Source of the DNA: Inquilinus sp052078665 | GTDB taxonomy: Bacteria; Pseudomonadota; Alphaproteobacteria; DSM-16000; Inquilinaceae | Assembly (NCBI RefSeq): GCF_052078665.1 | Contig: NZ_JBQJIK010000024.1 | Span: 29,494 to 93,493, forward strand | Length of the DNA stretch: 64,000 nucleotides | Direction: 5' to 3' | Shown here: positions 41,196 through 50,558 of the stretch, in pieces | Position numbering within the stretch: the stretch's first letter is position 1 | Layout: every line of letters starts with the position of its first letter | Notes under the pieces: generated by a model | Database searches by the model: none | The model's input: only the letters and a program-made list of their open reading frames with translations | What the model was told of the DNA's origin: nothing | Position numbers and translations under genes: made by a program

Positions 41196-43295
41196 ATGGC
41201 GATTGCGACGCCGCGCTTCGGCACTGCCGGAAATGATACGATGACCGGGGACGTCTTCGTGCCCCAGCCGTCCGGGGATCCGATCTACGACCCGAATTAC
41301 TGGCAGGACGAGCTGCACGGCCTGGGCGGCGACGACACGCTGTCGGGGCTGGGGAATGGCGACTGGCTTTACGGCGACGCCGGAAGTGACGTGCTGCAGG
41401 GAGGCGACGGCAACGACGCCCTCACCGGCGGTACCGGCCCGGACCAACTGGATGGCGGCGCCGGCCGCGATACCGCCAGCTATGCGGATAGCGGGGCGGG
41501 CGTTTCCGTCGACCTGTCGCAGGGGACGGGCTCGGGCGGCACCGCCGAAGGCGACGCCCTGGTCTCGATCGAAGGCGTCACCGGCAGCGCGTTCGCGGAT
41601 CACCTGACCGGCAATGGCGCCAGCGAACTCCACGGCGGCGCCGGCGACGACGTCCTGGTTGGGGCCGGCCCATGGGACGGCAACGACGGCTACCTGTATG
41701 GCGAGGCCGGCGACGACGTGTTCATGGCGTCCGCCCGCGGCGACCGCCTGTTCGGCGGCGACGGCTTCGACACCGTCAGCTATGCCCTCGCGGCGACAGG
41801 CGTCGCGTTCGGCTACTTCGGCATTGCCGACAACGCACCGCATTACTTTGTCGCGGGTGTCGCCCCTGAGCCGTCGCTCCCCAGCGATTCCCTGTACTCG
41901 ATCGAGAAGATCATCGGCAGCCAGTTCGCGGACCGGCTGGGATACGCAGACATCTTGGTGGGAGGTGCCGGAGATGATGTCTTTATCTCCGGAGCGAGCT
42001 TATGGGATGGCGGTGAGGGCAACGATACGATCAGCTATGAGCAAAACCCTGGGAGTGTGAACCTCGATCTGGCTCAGGGCGAAGCGGATGGGTTCATCAT
42101 TTCGGTCGAGAATGTCATCGGCAACTCAAGCAACGACGTCCTGACCGGGAACAGCGTCGCGAACTCGCTCCAAGGCGCGTTCGGCAACGACGTGCTTCGG
42201 GGCGGAGCGGGAGCCGATCTGCTCAACGGCGGCGCCGGTTCCGATTCGGCGAGCTACGCGAACAGCAGCGCCGGCGTCACCGTCAGCCTGGTGACGGGCA
42301 GCGGATCCGGCGGCGACGCGGCCGGCGACGTGCTGGTGTCGATCGAAAGCCTGACCGGCAGTGCGTTCGACGACACCCTGACCGGGGATGGCGGCGGAAA
42401 TGTGCTGAACGGCGGCGCGGGCAACGACATCCTCCGCGGCGGGGCCGGCCCCGACTGGCTGGACGGCAGCTCCGGCAACGATCTGGTCAGCTACTGGGAC
42501 AGCTCGGTTGGGGTGACGGCCAATCTGGCGACCGGCCAGGGGTCCGGCGGCGACGCCCAGGGCGATGTCTATCTCGGGATCGAGATGCTGAACGGCAGCC
42601 AGGGCAACGACGCCCTCACGGGCAATACCGGAGCCAATGGCCTGTTCGGCTGGGGCGGCGACGATATCCTGCGCGGAGGGGCCGGCGCCGACCGGCTGGA
42701 CGGCGGTGCCGGCACGGACCTCGTCAGCTATTGGGACAGCTCCGTCGGCGTGACCGTGAACCTGCTGACCGGTTTCGGCAGCGGCGGCGACGCGCAGGGC
42801 GACGGCTACACATCGGTCGAGAACGTCAATGGCAGCCAGGGCGGCGACACGCTGATCGGCAACGCGGTCGCCAATGTGCTGAACGGCTATGCCGGCGCCG
42901 ATTCGCTCAATGGCGGCGGCGGCCAGGACGTGCTCGATGGCGGCGCCGGAAAAGATACCCTGACCGGCGGCGCCGATGCGGACCGCTTCGTCTTCAGCGC
43001 GGTCGGGGACAGCGTGGTCGGCGCTGGCGCCGACCGGATCGCCGACTTCGTCCGGGCCCAGGGCGACAAGATCGATCTGTCGGCGATCGACGCCGTCACC
43101 GGCGTCGCCGGCAACCAGTCCTTCACCTTCATCGGCTCCGGGCTGTTCACGCACCATGCCGGCGAGTTGCGCGCCGCCAACACCAGCCCTGGCGTCACCA
43201 CCATCGCCGGCGACGTCAACGGCGACGGCGTCTCCGACTTCCACATCGTGCTCACCGGCAACTTCGCCCTCGTCGCCGGCGACTTCGTGCTCTGA
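41196..43295 (+). CDS. RTX/hemolysin-type calcium-binding repeat protein
   Basis: 699 residues full of GGxGxDxUx-type nonapeptide repeats (for example GGAGNDILRG and GGAGADRLDG), which form calcium-bound beta-rolls outside the cell. No enzyme domain is visible, so it may be an adhesin, S-layer-like or biofilm protein rather than a toxin. The C-terminus is the usual type I secretion signal region, without a signal peptide at the start. No type I secretion genes are nearby. The ATG follows GGGAGGACAG. Three 79-residue units (see repeat) occur near the C-terminus, and part of the middle is less GC-rich. Confidence 0.92.
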   Translation: MAIATPRFGTAGNDTMTGDVFVPQPSGDPIYDPNYWQDELHGLGGDDTLSGLGNGDWLYGDAGSDVLQGGDGNDALTGGTGPDQLDGGAGRDTASYADSGAGVSVDLSQGTGSGGTAEGDALVSIEGVTGSAFADHLTGNGASELHGGAGDDVLVGAGPWDGNDGYLYGEAGDDVFMASARGDRLFGGDGFDTVSYALAATGVAFGYFGIADNAPHYFVAGVAPEPSLPSDSLYSIEKIIGSQFADRLGYADILVGGAGDDVFISGASLWDGGEGNDTISYEQNPGSVNLDLAQGEADGFIISVENVIGNSSNDVLTGNSVANSLQGAFGNDVLRGGAGADLLNGGAGSDSASYANSSAGVTVSLVTGSGSGGDAAGDVLVSIESLTGSAFDDTLTGDGGGNVLNGGAGNDILRGGAGPDWLDGSSGNDLVSYWDSSVGVTANLATGQGSGGDAQGDVYLGIEMLNGSQGNDALTGNTGANGLFGWGGDDILRGGAGADRLDGGAGTDLVSYWDSSVGVTVNLLTGFGSGGDAQGDGYTSVENVNGSQGGDTLIGNAVANVLNGYAGADSLNGGGGQDVLDGGAGKDTLTGGADADRFVFSAVGDSVVGAGADRIADFVRAQGDKIDLSAIDAVTGVAGNQSFTFIGSGLFTHHAGELRAANTSPGVTTIAGDVNGDGVSDFHIVLTGNFALVAGDFVL
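42249..42959 (+). repeat. Three tandem 237-bp units within the RTX gene
   Basis: Starting at 42249, 42486 and 42723, exactly 237 bases (79 codons) apart. Each begins with a SY(A/W) strand, runs through a VTV(S/N)L...GSGGDA segment and ends with the RTX nonapeptides. The second and third units are very alike. Exact spacing shows recent duplication of a module. Confidence 0.75.
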
Positions 43296-43320
43296 CCCGC
43301 GCGGACGGCTGGCCGCGGGG

Positions 43321-44160
43321 TCAGCCGTCCAGCAGGCCGCGCGACAGGATGCCGGCGAAGCTGGTCTCGGCCGGGCCGGTCATCAGCACATGGCCGTCGC
43401 TCTCGCGCCATTCGATCAGGAGGGTGCCGCCGTCGAGGTCGACCCAGGCGGTGCGCTCGGCCAGGCCTCGGCGCACGGCGGCCACGGCGGCGGCGCAGGC
43501 GCCGCTGCCGCAGGCCTGGGTGACGCCGACGCCGCGCTCCCACACCCGATAGCGCAGCCGGTCGCGGGCCAGCATCTGGACCACGCCGATATTGGCGCGC
43601 TCGGGGAACAGCGGGTCGTGCTCCAGCACCGGGCCGACGCCGTCGATCTGCACCTTCTCGGCGTCCGGCACGAAGAACACGGCGTGCGGGTTGCCCATCG
43701 ACACGCCGACCGCGTCCGACAGCGCGCCGGACGACACCGGCAGGTGCAGCGTGTCGGCCTCATGCGCCAGCGGGATGTCCTGCCAGCCCAGCCGGGCCGG
43801 GCCCATGTCGACGGTGACGCCGCCCTGGGGGGCGTTGCGGCATTCCAGCAGGCCGCTGCGGGTCTCGACCACGGCCCGGTCGGCGCCGCTGTCGGCCATC
43901 ACCAGCGCGGCGACGCAGCGCGTGCCGTTGCCGCAGGCGCCCGATTCGGTGCCGTCGGCATTGAGGATGCGCATGAACACGTCGGCGCCTGCGGTCTGCG
44001 CCGGCTCGATCACCAGCAGCTGGTCGAAGCCGACGCCGCGGTGCCGGTCGGCGATGCGCCGCGCCTGGTCGGGATGGATCGGGATCGGCCGCTCGCGCGC
44101 GTCCAGCACCACGAAGTCGTTGCCCAGCCCGTGCATCTTCCAGAACGGCAGCCCGTCCAT
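43321..44160 (-). CDS. dapF: Diaminopimelate epimerase
   Basis: 279 residues. Interconverts LL- and meso-diaminopimelate without a cofactor, feeding peptidoglycan and lysA. The two catalytic cysteines are C76 in GACGNGTRC and C217 in ACGSGAC; the start KMHGLGNDF and MGNPHAVFF near 155 match the family. The ATG at 44160 has a GGGAGCGGG ribosome site; an upstream ATG at 44190 is less likely. Converges with the RTX gene at its end. Confidence 0.96.
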   Translation of the reverse strand: MDGLPFWKMHGLGNDFVVLDARERPIPIHPDQARRIADRHRGVGFDQLLVIEPAQTAGADVFMRILNADGTESGACGNGTRCVAALVMADSGADRAVVETRSGLLECRNAPQGGVTVDMGPARLGWQDIPLAHEADTLHLPVSSGALSDAVGVSMGNPHAVFFVPDAEKVQIDGVGPVLEHDPLFPERANIGVVQMLARDRLRYRVWERGVGVTQACGSGACAAAVAAVRRGLAERTAWVDLDGGTLLIEWRESDGHVLMTGPAETSFAGILSRGLLDG

Positions 44161-44269
44161 CGCCCGCTCCCAAGTCTCTCCCGCTCTCATATGGCATCAA
44201 CCGGCCTCGGTGCGCGAGGGCGGAGCCCTGCGTGATCGACAGGGCGAGGGCCGGCGGCTAGCATGACGG

Positions 44270-44440
44270 CCGACGGTGCCCCGGGAGACCGGGGTGAAAA
44301 GGGAAGCCGGTGAGCCTATTCGGGCAAGGCCGGCGCTGCCCCCGCAACTGTAAGCGGCGAGCCCGCGCCCGAAGCCACCGGCTGATCCCGGGAAGGGGGC
44401 GTGCGGCGGCGACCCGCGAGCCAGGAGACCTGCCGTCGGA
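44270..44440 (+). promoter_or_regulatory. Cobalamin riboswitch
   Basis: GGTGCCCCGGGAGACCGGGG (44275-44294), GGGAAGCCGGTG (44301 on), CCCCCGCAACTGTAAGCGGCGAG, GAAGCCACCGGCTGA, and GAGCCAGGAGACCTGCC, the conserved B12-box elements, occur in order. The outer stem CGACGG (44271-44276) pairs with CCGTCG (44433-44438). It is followed not by a transport or biosynthesis gene but by a GNAT gene. Confidence 0.93.
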
Positions 44441-44507
44441 TGAGTGCGTGTGACGGGGCGGGGTGTCCCCGGGCGGCGCGTCGGACGGCAGCCTGTCCGG
44501 CCGGCCC

Positions 44508-44534
44508 CTCCCGGACCCCTGCCGAAGGCGGGAG
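44508..44534 (+). promoter_or_regulatory. Candidate riboswitch expression platform hiding the ribosome site
   Basis: CTCCCG (44508-44513) is exactly complementary to CGGGAG (44529-44534), the only plausible ribosome site for the GNAT gene. The stem has 6 bp and a 15-base loop. No terminator with a T-run follows the aptamer, so control of translation is the likely mechanism. Confidence 0.45.
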
Positions 44535-44542
44535 ATGCTGTG

Positions 44543-45124
44543 GTGTCCGATCTGACCGTGCGGCCGCTGGTGGCCGCGGATGTGCCGATGCTGCTCGACA
44601 TGCTGCGCGAGCTCGCGGCAATCGCCGGCGAGCAAGCGGCGATGACGGCGCAGCGCGCCGATCTCGACGAGGCGCTGGCCGAGGTGCCGCCGCGCTTCCG
44701 CGGCCTGCTCGCCGAGGATGGCAGCGGCGTGGTCGGCTATGTCAGCTACACCATCGACTATTCGATCTGGACCGGCGGCGACTTCATCCGGGTCGACGAC
44801 GTCTATGTCCGCGACCGGGCGCGCGGCCGCGGCATCGGCCGGCAGCTGATGCGGTCGCTGGCCGATATCGGCGTGTCCCAGGCGATGCGGGTGCGCTGGG
44901 AGATGGCGTCGGACAATGCCGATGCCCGCCGGCTCTATGCCGGCATCGGCGCGGCGCCGGAGGACAAGACCATCTGGCGCTGGCCGGTCGCGGCCATGGA
45001 GGCCTTTCTCGACCGCAGTGAGCCGCCGCCGTCGACCGCCGAGGGCGCCGTCCCCTCCGAAGCCGGCCGCGGCCTGCCGGGCGAGGACGGCTTCATCCTG
45101 GTGCTGCGTCGGGAGAAGGACTGA
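44543..45124 (+). CDS. GNAT family N-acetyltransferase behind a B12 riboswitch
   Basis: 193 residues from GTG at 44543 (GTG at 44540 also possible), with GCGGGAG as ribosome site. GNAT motifs: VDDVYVRDRARGRGIGRQLM carries the acetyl-CoA pyrophosphate loop (R/Q-x-x-G-x-G/A), and ADARRLYAGIGAAPEDK the C-terminal motif B. A 45-residue Pro/Glu-rich tail follows and looks variable. The cobalamin riboswitch directly upstream suggests a link to cobalamin supply. The substrate is unknown and no cobalamin gene is adjacent. ffh follows after 159 bases from its own promoter. Confidence 0.85.
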   Translation: MSDLTVRPLVAADVPMLLDMLRELAAIAGEQAAMTAQRADLDEALAEVPPRFRGLLAEDGSGVVGYVSYTIDYSIWTGGDFIRVDDVYVRDRARGRGIGRQLMRSLADIGVSQAMRVRWEMASDNADARRLYAGIGAAPEDKTIWRWPVAAMEAFLDRSEPPPSTAEGAVPSEAGRGLPGEDGFILVLRREKD

Positions 45125-45143
45125 CCGTTCGGCCGGGCCGCGG

Positions 45144-45172
45144 TTGACTCCGCGGCCCCATCCGCCTAAAAG
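45144..45172 (+). promoter_or_regulatory. Sigma70-type promoter of ffh
   Basis: TTGACT (45144-45149) and TAAAAG (45167-45172), 17 bases apart, 112 bases upstream of the ffh start, followed by a leader with an inverted repeat CCCCAA/TTGGGG. Confidence 0.45.
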
Positions 45173-45283
45173 ACCGACCGTTGCGGGATCGGCCCGCAGC
45201 GAGACCCCAAGGGGTGCCGCCAGTTCGCGAGTGTCGCGCACTGGCGCTTTTCCGTTTGGGGTTGCGGAATTCGAAGGGCGATC

Positions 45284-46681
<1,398 letters not shown>

Positions 46682-46694
46682 GGAGGGGATCGTC

Positions 46695-47090
46695 ATGACC
46701 ATGATGCTCGACCACGTCTCCATCGGCGTCGCCGACCTGGGCGCCAGCCGTGCCTTCTACGACGCGGCGCTGGCGCCGCTCGGCTACGGCCGCATTCTCG
46801 ATTTCGACGACGCCACCGGCTATGGCGAGCCGATGCCGGCGCGGACCGGCCATTTCTGGATCGGCAAGGCCGAGGCCGGCAAGCTGGCGCCGATGCCCGG
46901 CCTGCACATCGCCTTCGGCGCGCCGGACCGGGCCTCGGTCGACGCCTTCCATGCCGCGGCCCTGGCCGCCGGCGGCCGCGACAACGGCGCGCCGGGCCCG
47001 CGGCCGCACTACCACCCGAACTACTATGGCGCCTTCGTGATCGACCCCGACGGGCACCACGTCGAAGCCGTCTGTCACGACCCCGCCTGA
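46695..47090 (+). CDS. VOC family (glyoxalase/bleomycin-resistance fold) protein
   Basis: 131 residues. Begins MLDHVSIGVADLGASRAFYDAAL, a vicinal-oxygen-chelate start with the first metal-binding His. Two beta-alpha-beta-beta-beta modules, with HIAFGAPD near 75 and YYGAFVIDPDGHHVEAVCH at the end. Substrate unknown. It intervenes between ffh and rpsP, which are often adjacent; it is likely cotranscribed with ffh (13-base gap). Confidence 0.87.
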   Translation: MTMMLDHVSIGVADLGASRAFYDAALAPLGYGRILDFDDATGYGEPMPARTGHFWIGKAEAGKLAPMPGLHIAFGAPDRASVDAFHAAALAAGGRDNGAPGPRPHYHPNYYGAFVIDPDGHHVEAVCHDPA

Positions 47091-47130
47091 GTTTCCCCAA
47101 CAGCAAGCTTGACCTGAGGAGAGTACCGTA

Positions 47131-47499
47131 ATGTCCGTCAAGATCCGCCTGACCCGTGGCGGCGCCAAGAAGCGCCCGTTCTACTCGATCGTGATCGCCG
47201 ACACGCGCAGCCCGCGCGACGGCCGCTTCGTCGAGAAGGTCGGCACCTACAACCCGATGCTGGCGAAGGATCATCCGGAGCGCCTGGTGCTGAAGGCCGA
47301 CCGGATCAAGCATTGGCTGTCGGTCGGCGCCCAGCCGACCGATCGCGTCGCCAAGTTCCTCGGCCAGGCCGAGCTGGCGCCGATGCCGGTGTATCGCGAG
47401 AGCCCGTCGAAGTCGGCGCCGAAGGCGAAGGCCCAGGAGCGCGCCAAGGCTGCGGCCGAGGCCGCCGCCAAGGCCGCCGAGGCTCCGGCCGAGGCCTGA
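47131..47499 (+). CDS. rpsP: 30S ribosomal protein S16
   Basis: 122 residues. Assembly protein of the 30S subunit. Canonical start SVKIRLTRGGAKKRPFYSIVIAD, followed by RDGRFVEKVGTYNP. The tail (about 90-122) is Ala/Lys-rich low complexity, typical of Alphaproteobacteria. RBS GAGGAGAG. First gene of rpsP-rimM-trmD-rplS. Confidence 0.97.
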   Translation: MSVKIRLTRGGAKKRPFYSIVIADTRSPRDGRFVEKVGTYNPMLAKDHPERLVLKADRIKHWLSVGAQPTDRVAKFLGQAELAPMPVYRESPSKSAPKAKAQERAKAAAEAAAKAAEAPAEA

Positions 47500-47556
47500 T
47501 CCGTACGGGCGCCCTTGCCCCGCGCGGGGTGAAGGGTGCCGGCCGGATTCTCCGCC

Positions 47557-48105
47557 ATGACTTCATCCTCCAAGGTCTGCGTCGGCCAGATCACCGGGGC
47601 GCACGGCGTCCGCGGCCTGGTGAAGGTCAAGCCCGTCACCGCCGCCCCGGAGGACCTGACCGCCTACGGCCCGGTCTCTGACGAGGCCGGGGCGCGGCGC
47701 CTCGCCCTGCAACTGCTGTCCTGGGCCAAGGACCACTGGATCGTGCGGGTCGAGGGCGTCGCCGACCGCGACGCGGCCGACGCCCTGCGCGGCCTGCGGC
47801 TCTATGTCGACCGCGCCGCCCTGCCGGAGCCCGAGGAGGACGAGTTCTACCACGCCGACCTGGTCGGCCTGGCGGCGGTGCTGGCGGACGGGACCGTCTT
47901 CGGCACGGTCCGCGCCGTGTTCGATTTCGGCGCCGGCGAGATGCTGGAGATCGCGCGGGTCGAGGGCAGCGCCGTGATGCTGCCCTTCACCCGGGCCGCG
48001 GTGCCGGTGGTCGACATCGCCGGCCGCCGCATCGTGATCGACCCGCCGGCCGGGCTCCTGGAGCCGGCGGAACAGCCGCCGGAAGAGGGCGAGGACGAGG
48101 CCTGA
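47557..48105 (+). CDS. rimM: Ribosome maturation factor RimM
   Basis: 182 residues. Helps late 30S assembly by binding S19. VGQITGAHGVRGLVKVKP at the start and the PRC-barrel half (ADLVGLAAVLADGTVFGTV, about 100 on). ATG at 47557; an upstream in-frame ATG at 47536 is less likely. One base separates it from trmD. Confidence 0.94.
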   Translation: MTSSSKVCVGQITGAHGVRGLVKVKPVTAAPEDLTAYGPVSDEAGARRLALQLLSWAKDHWIVRVEGVADRDAADALRGLRLYVDRAALPEPEEDEFYHADLVGLAAVLADGTVFGTVRAVFDFGAGEMLEIARVEGSAVMLPFTRAAVPVVDIAGRRIVIDPPAGLLEPAEQPPEEGEDEA

Positions 48106-48106
48106 A

Positions 48107-48919
48107 ATGCCTTGGACCGCCCGCATCCTGACGCTGTTTCCGGAGATGTTTCCGGGCCCGCTCGGCCAGTCCCTGGCCGGCAGGGCGCTGGCACGCGGCG
48201 ACTGGATGCTGGAATCGGTGGACATTCGCGGCTTTGCGCGCGATAAGCACCGCTCGGTCGACGACGCCCCCTTCGGGGGCGGCGCCGGCATGGTCATGCT
48301 TCCCCAGGTCTTGGACGACGCCGTGCAGGCGGTCCGCCGCCCGGGGGAGCGGCTGATCTATCTGAGCCCCCGCGGCCGGCTGCTCGATCAGGCGCTGGTG
48401 CGGAACCTGGCGGCGGAACAGGCGATCGTCCTGCTCTGCGGCCGGTACGAAGGGGTCGACCAGCGGCTTCTCGACGCCCAGGGGGCGGAGGAGGTCAGCC
48501 TGGGCGATTTCATCCTGTCCGGCGGCGAGATCGCCGCGCTGGCCCTGATCGATGCCGTGGTGCGCTTGCTCCCCGGCGTCATGGGCAACGCGGAGAGCGC
48601 CGGGGAGGAGAGTTTCGGGGCCGAGTTCGGGGCGGGTCTCCTGGAGTACCCGCACTACACCCGGCCGGCCCTGTGGACAGGCGCCGACGGCGCACCGCGC
48701 GCGGTGCCGGAGATCCTGGTCTCCGGCGACCACGCCAAGGTGCGGCGCTGGCGGCTGGAACAGGCGGAAAGCATCACCCGGGAGCGACGCCCGGACCTCT
48801 GGCAGCGATACCTCGCCGTGAACCCCGAAAGGGCCGAAGGCGGCGGGAGCCACGTCCGAAAGCGCCCGGGCCGAGACCGACGTAGAGACACCAAGGAACA
48901 AGAAGGACGAGAGCCATGA
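48107..48919 (+). CDS. trmD: tRNA (guanine-N1)-methyltransferase
   Basis: 270 residues. Makes m1G37 next to the anticodon, preventing frameshifts. ILTLFPEMF start, then DDAPFGGGAGMVM near 53, LCGRYEGVDQRL near 107, and EVSLGDFILSGGE near 127, the SAM-trefoil knot. The C-terminal basic tail is longer than usual. It overlaps rplS by ATGA. Confidence 0.97.
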   Translation: MPWTARILTLFPEMFPGPLGQSLAGRALARGDWMLESVDIRGFARDKHRSVDDAPFGGGAGMVMLPQVLDDAVQAVRRPGERLIYLSPRGRLLDQALVRNLAAEQAIVLLCGRYEGVDQRLLDAQGAEEVSLGDFILSGGEIAALALIDAVVRLLPGVMGNAESAGEESFGAEFGAGLLEYPHYTRPALWTGADGAPRAVPEILVSGDHAKVRRWRLEQAESITRERRPDLWQRYLAVNPERAEGGGSHVRKRPGRDRRRDTKEQEGREP

Positions 48920-49320
48920 ACATCATTCAGACGATCGAGCAGGAGCAGATCGACAAGCTGACCGCCGACCGCAAGATCCCGGACTTCCAGCCCGGCGACA
49001 CGGTCAAGGTGAACGTCAAGGTCATCGAAGGCACGCGCGAGCGTGTGCAGGCCTATGAAGGCGTCTGCATCGGCCGCAAGAACGCCGGCCTGAACAGCCA
49101 CTTCACCGTCCGCAAGATCAGCTATGGCGAGGGCGTCGAGCGCGTCTTCCCGCTGTACAGCCCGCGCATCGACTCGATCGAGGTCGTCCGCCGCGGCGCC
49201 GTCCGCCGCGCCAAGCTGTATTACCTGCGCGACCGCCGCGGCAAGGCCGCGCGCATCACCGAGCGCCGGGACAACAAGCCTCAGGACAGCAAGCCCCAGG
49301 TCAGCAAGGACCAGGGCTGA
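48916..49320 (+). CDS. rplS: 50S ribosomal protein L19
   Basis: 134 residues. 50S subunit protein at the 30S-50S interface. NIIQTIEQEQIDKL start, FQPGDTVKVNVKVIEGTRERVQ, and FTVRKISYGEGVERVFPLYSPRI. A short charged tail ends the protein. Last gene of the operon, with a terminator 25 bases later. Confidence 0.97.
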   Translation: MNIIQTIEQEQIDKLTADRKIPDFQPGDTVKVNVKVIEGTRERVQAYEGVCIGRKNAGLNSHFTVRKISYGEGVERVFPLYSPRIDSIEVVRRGAVRRAKLYYLRDRRGKAARITERRDNKPQDSKPQVSKDQG

Positions 49321-49345
49321 CCTTCTTCGGGATGGGCTGGATCGA

Positions 49346-49377
49346 GGGCCGGCGCAGCGCGCCGGCCCTTTTGTTTT
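49346..49377 (+). terminator. Rho-independent terminator after rplS
   Basis: GGGCCGGCGC, short loop, GCGCCGGCCC, then TTTTGTTTT. It is the strongest intrinsic terminator in the window. Confidence 0.9.
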
Positions 49378-49383
49378 GCGCCG

Positions 49384-50445
49384 TCAGCCGGCCGAGCGCT
49401 GTGCCGCCGCCGGAACGATGCCGTCGGCCAGCAGGCCGTGCAGCTGCTCGAGATAGCCGTCGCGGGACCGCGCCGTCGGGTCCGAGGTCATGACCACGGT
49501 CAGGCCGAGATCGGGCACGACATAGACCATCTGCCCGCCGAAGCCCCAGGCGTAATAGACCGGGTGGCCCTGCGCCTCGGTGATGAACCAGCCATAGCCA
49601 TAGGCGTGGCCGGTGAAGGGCGACCGGGTGCGCGGCGTCCATGATGCCTCGACCCAGCCCTCGGGCAGCACCCGCTTTCCGTCGATCACCCCGCCCTGGC
49701 GGTACAGCTCGCCGAAGCGCAGCAGGGCGCGGGGCGACAGCACCATGTCGTTGCCGCCGACATAGATGCCCTGCGGGTCGCGCGGCCAGTCCGGGATGGT
49801 GATGCCCAGCGGCCGGCCCAGCCAGTCGCGCATCAGCGCCAGCGTGCTGCGGCCGGTCAGCCGGGTCAAAGCGGCCGACAGCAGATGGCTGTCGCCGGTC
49901 GAATACAGCATCCGCCCGCCGGGCCGGTCGATGAAGGGCCGGGACAGGATGTAGCGCACCCAGTCCGGGCTGCTGGTCCAGCGCCCGTAATTCGGGCCCG
50001 AGGTGCGGTCGAGCCCGGCCCGCATCGACAGCAGATGGTCGATGGTGACCTGGGCCAGCAGCGGGTCCGCGTCCGCCGGCAGCTCGTCGGCCAGGATCGG
50101 GGCGACCGGCTGGTCGAGCCCGGTGAAGACCCGGCGTTCGAGGGCGATGCCGACCAGCGCCGACAGGATCGATTTCGACGCCGACTTGATGTTCACCGGC
50201 CGGTCCAGCCCCGGGCCGCGGAAGGCGCGCTCCGCCACCGGCACGCCGTCCTGGGCGATGATCAGCGCCCGCAGCCGCGGCAGCGCCGCCGCCCGCTGCA
50301 GCACCGCCTCCAGCCGGGCCGGGTCGAACCGGGATTCCGGCGCTGTGGCCACCAGAGGAGTGGCGACCTGGGCGGCAGAGGGCATCGCCGCCAGCACGAG
50401 GCCGGACGTGATCAGGGGCAGCAGCCGGGTCCGGAGCCGTCGCAT
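49384..50445 (-). CDS. Secreted serine hydrolase (beta-lactamase class C family)
   Basis: 353 residues from the ATG at 50445 (50454 also possible). Sec signal (RRLRTRLLPLITSGLVLA, cleaved near 25). SxxK motif is SASKS near 100; the YST(G)D motif near 185 resembles YxN, and GYGWF with GFGG near 300-320 stand for the third element. It resembles 6-aminohexanoate-dimer hydrolase-like secreted esterases. Periplasmic; the substrate is unknown. Confidence 0.87.
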   Translation of the reverse strand: MRRLRTRLLPLITSGLVLAAMPSAAQVATPLVATAPESRFDPARLEAVLQRAAALPRLRALIIAQDGVPVAERAFRGPGLDRPVNIKSASKSILSALVGIALERRVFTGLDQPVAPILADELPADADPLLAQVTIDHLLSMRAGLDRTSGPNYGRWTSSPDWVRYILSRPFIDRPGGRMLYSTGDSHLLSAALTRLTGRSTLALMRDWLGRPLGITIPDWPRDPQGIYVGGNDMVLSPRALLRFGELYRQGGVIDGKRVLPEGWVEASWTPRTRSPFTGHAYGYGWFITEAQGHPVYYAWGFGGQMVYVVPDLGLTVVMTSDPTARSRDGYLEQLHGLLADGIVPAAAQRSAG

Positions 50446-50558
50446 CCCGCCCATGTGGCGCCAGGCGCAGCGAAGCGCAAGAGGTTGTCCGTAAGTCGCG
50501 TTTCCGCCGCCGGTCTCCCGGCCTAGGCTCGGAGGATTCGCAGCAATGGAGGCCGGTG

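Noticed and set aside
43303..43330. Hairpin GGACGGCTG/CAGCCGTCC between the RTX gene and dapF as a terminator
   Set aside because: No T-run on either strand and it covers the dapF stop, so it is not convincing as an intrinsic terminator.
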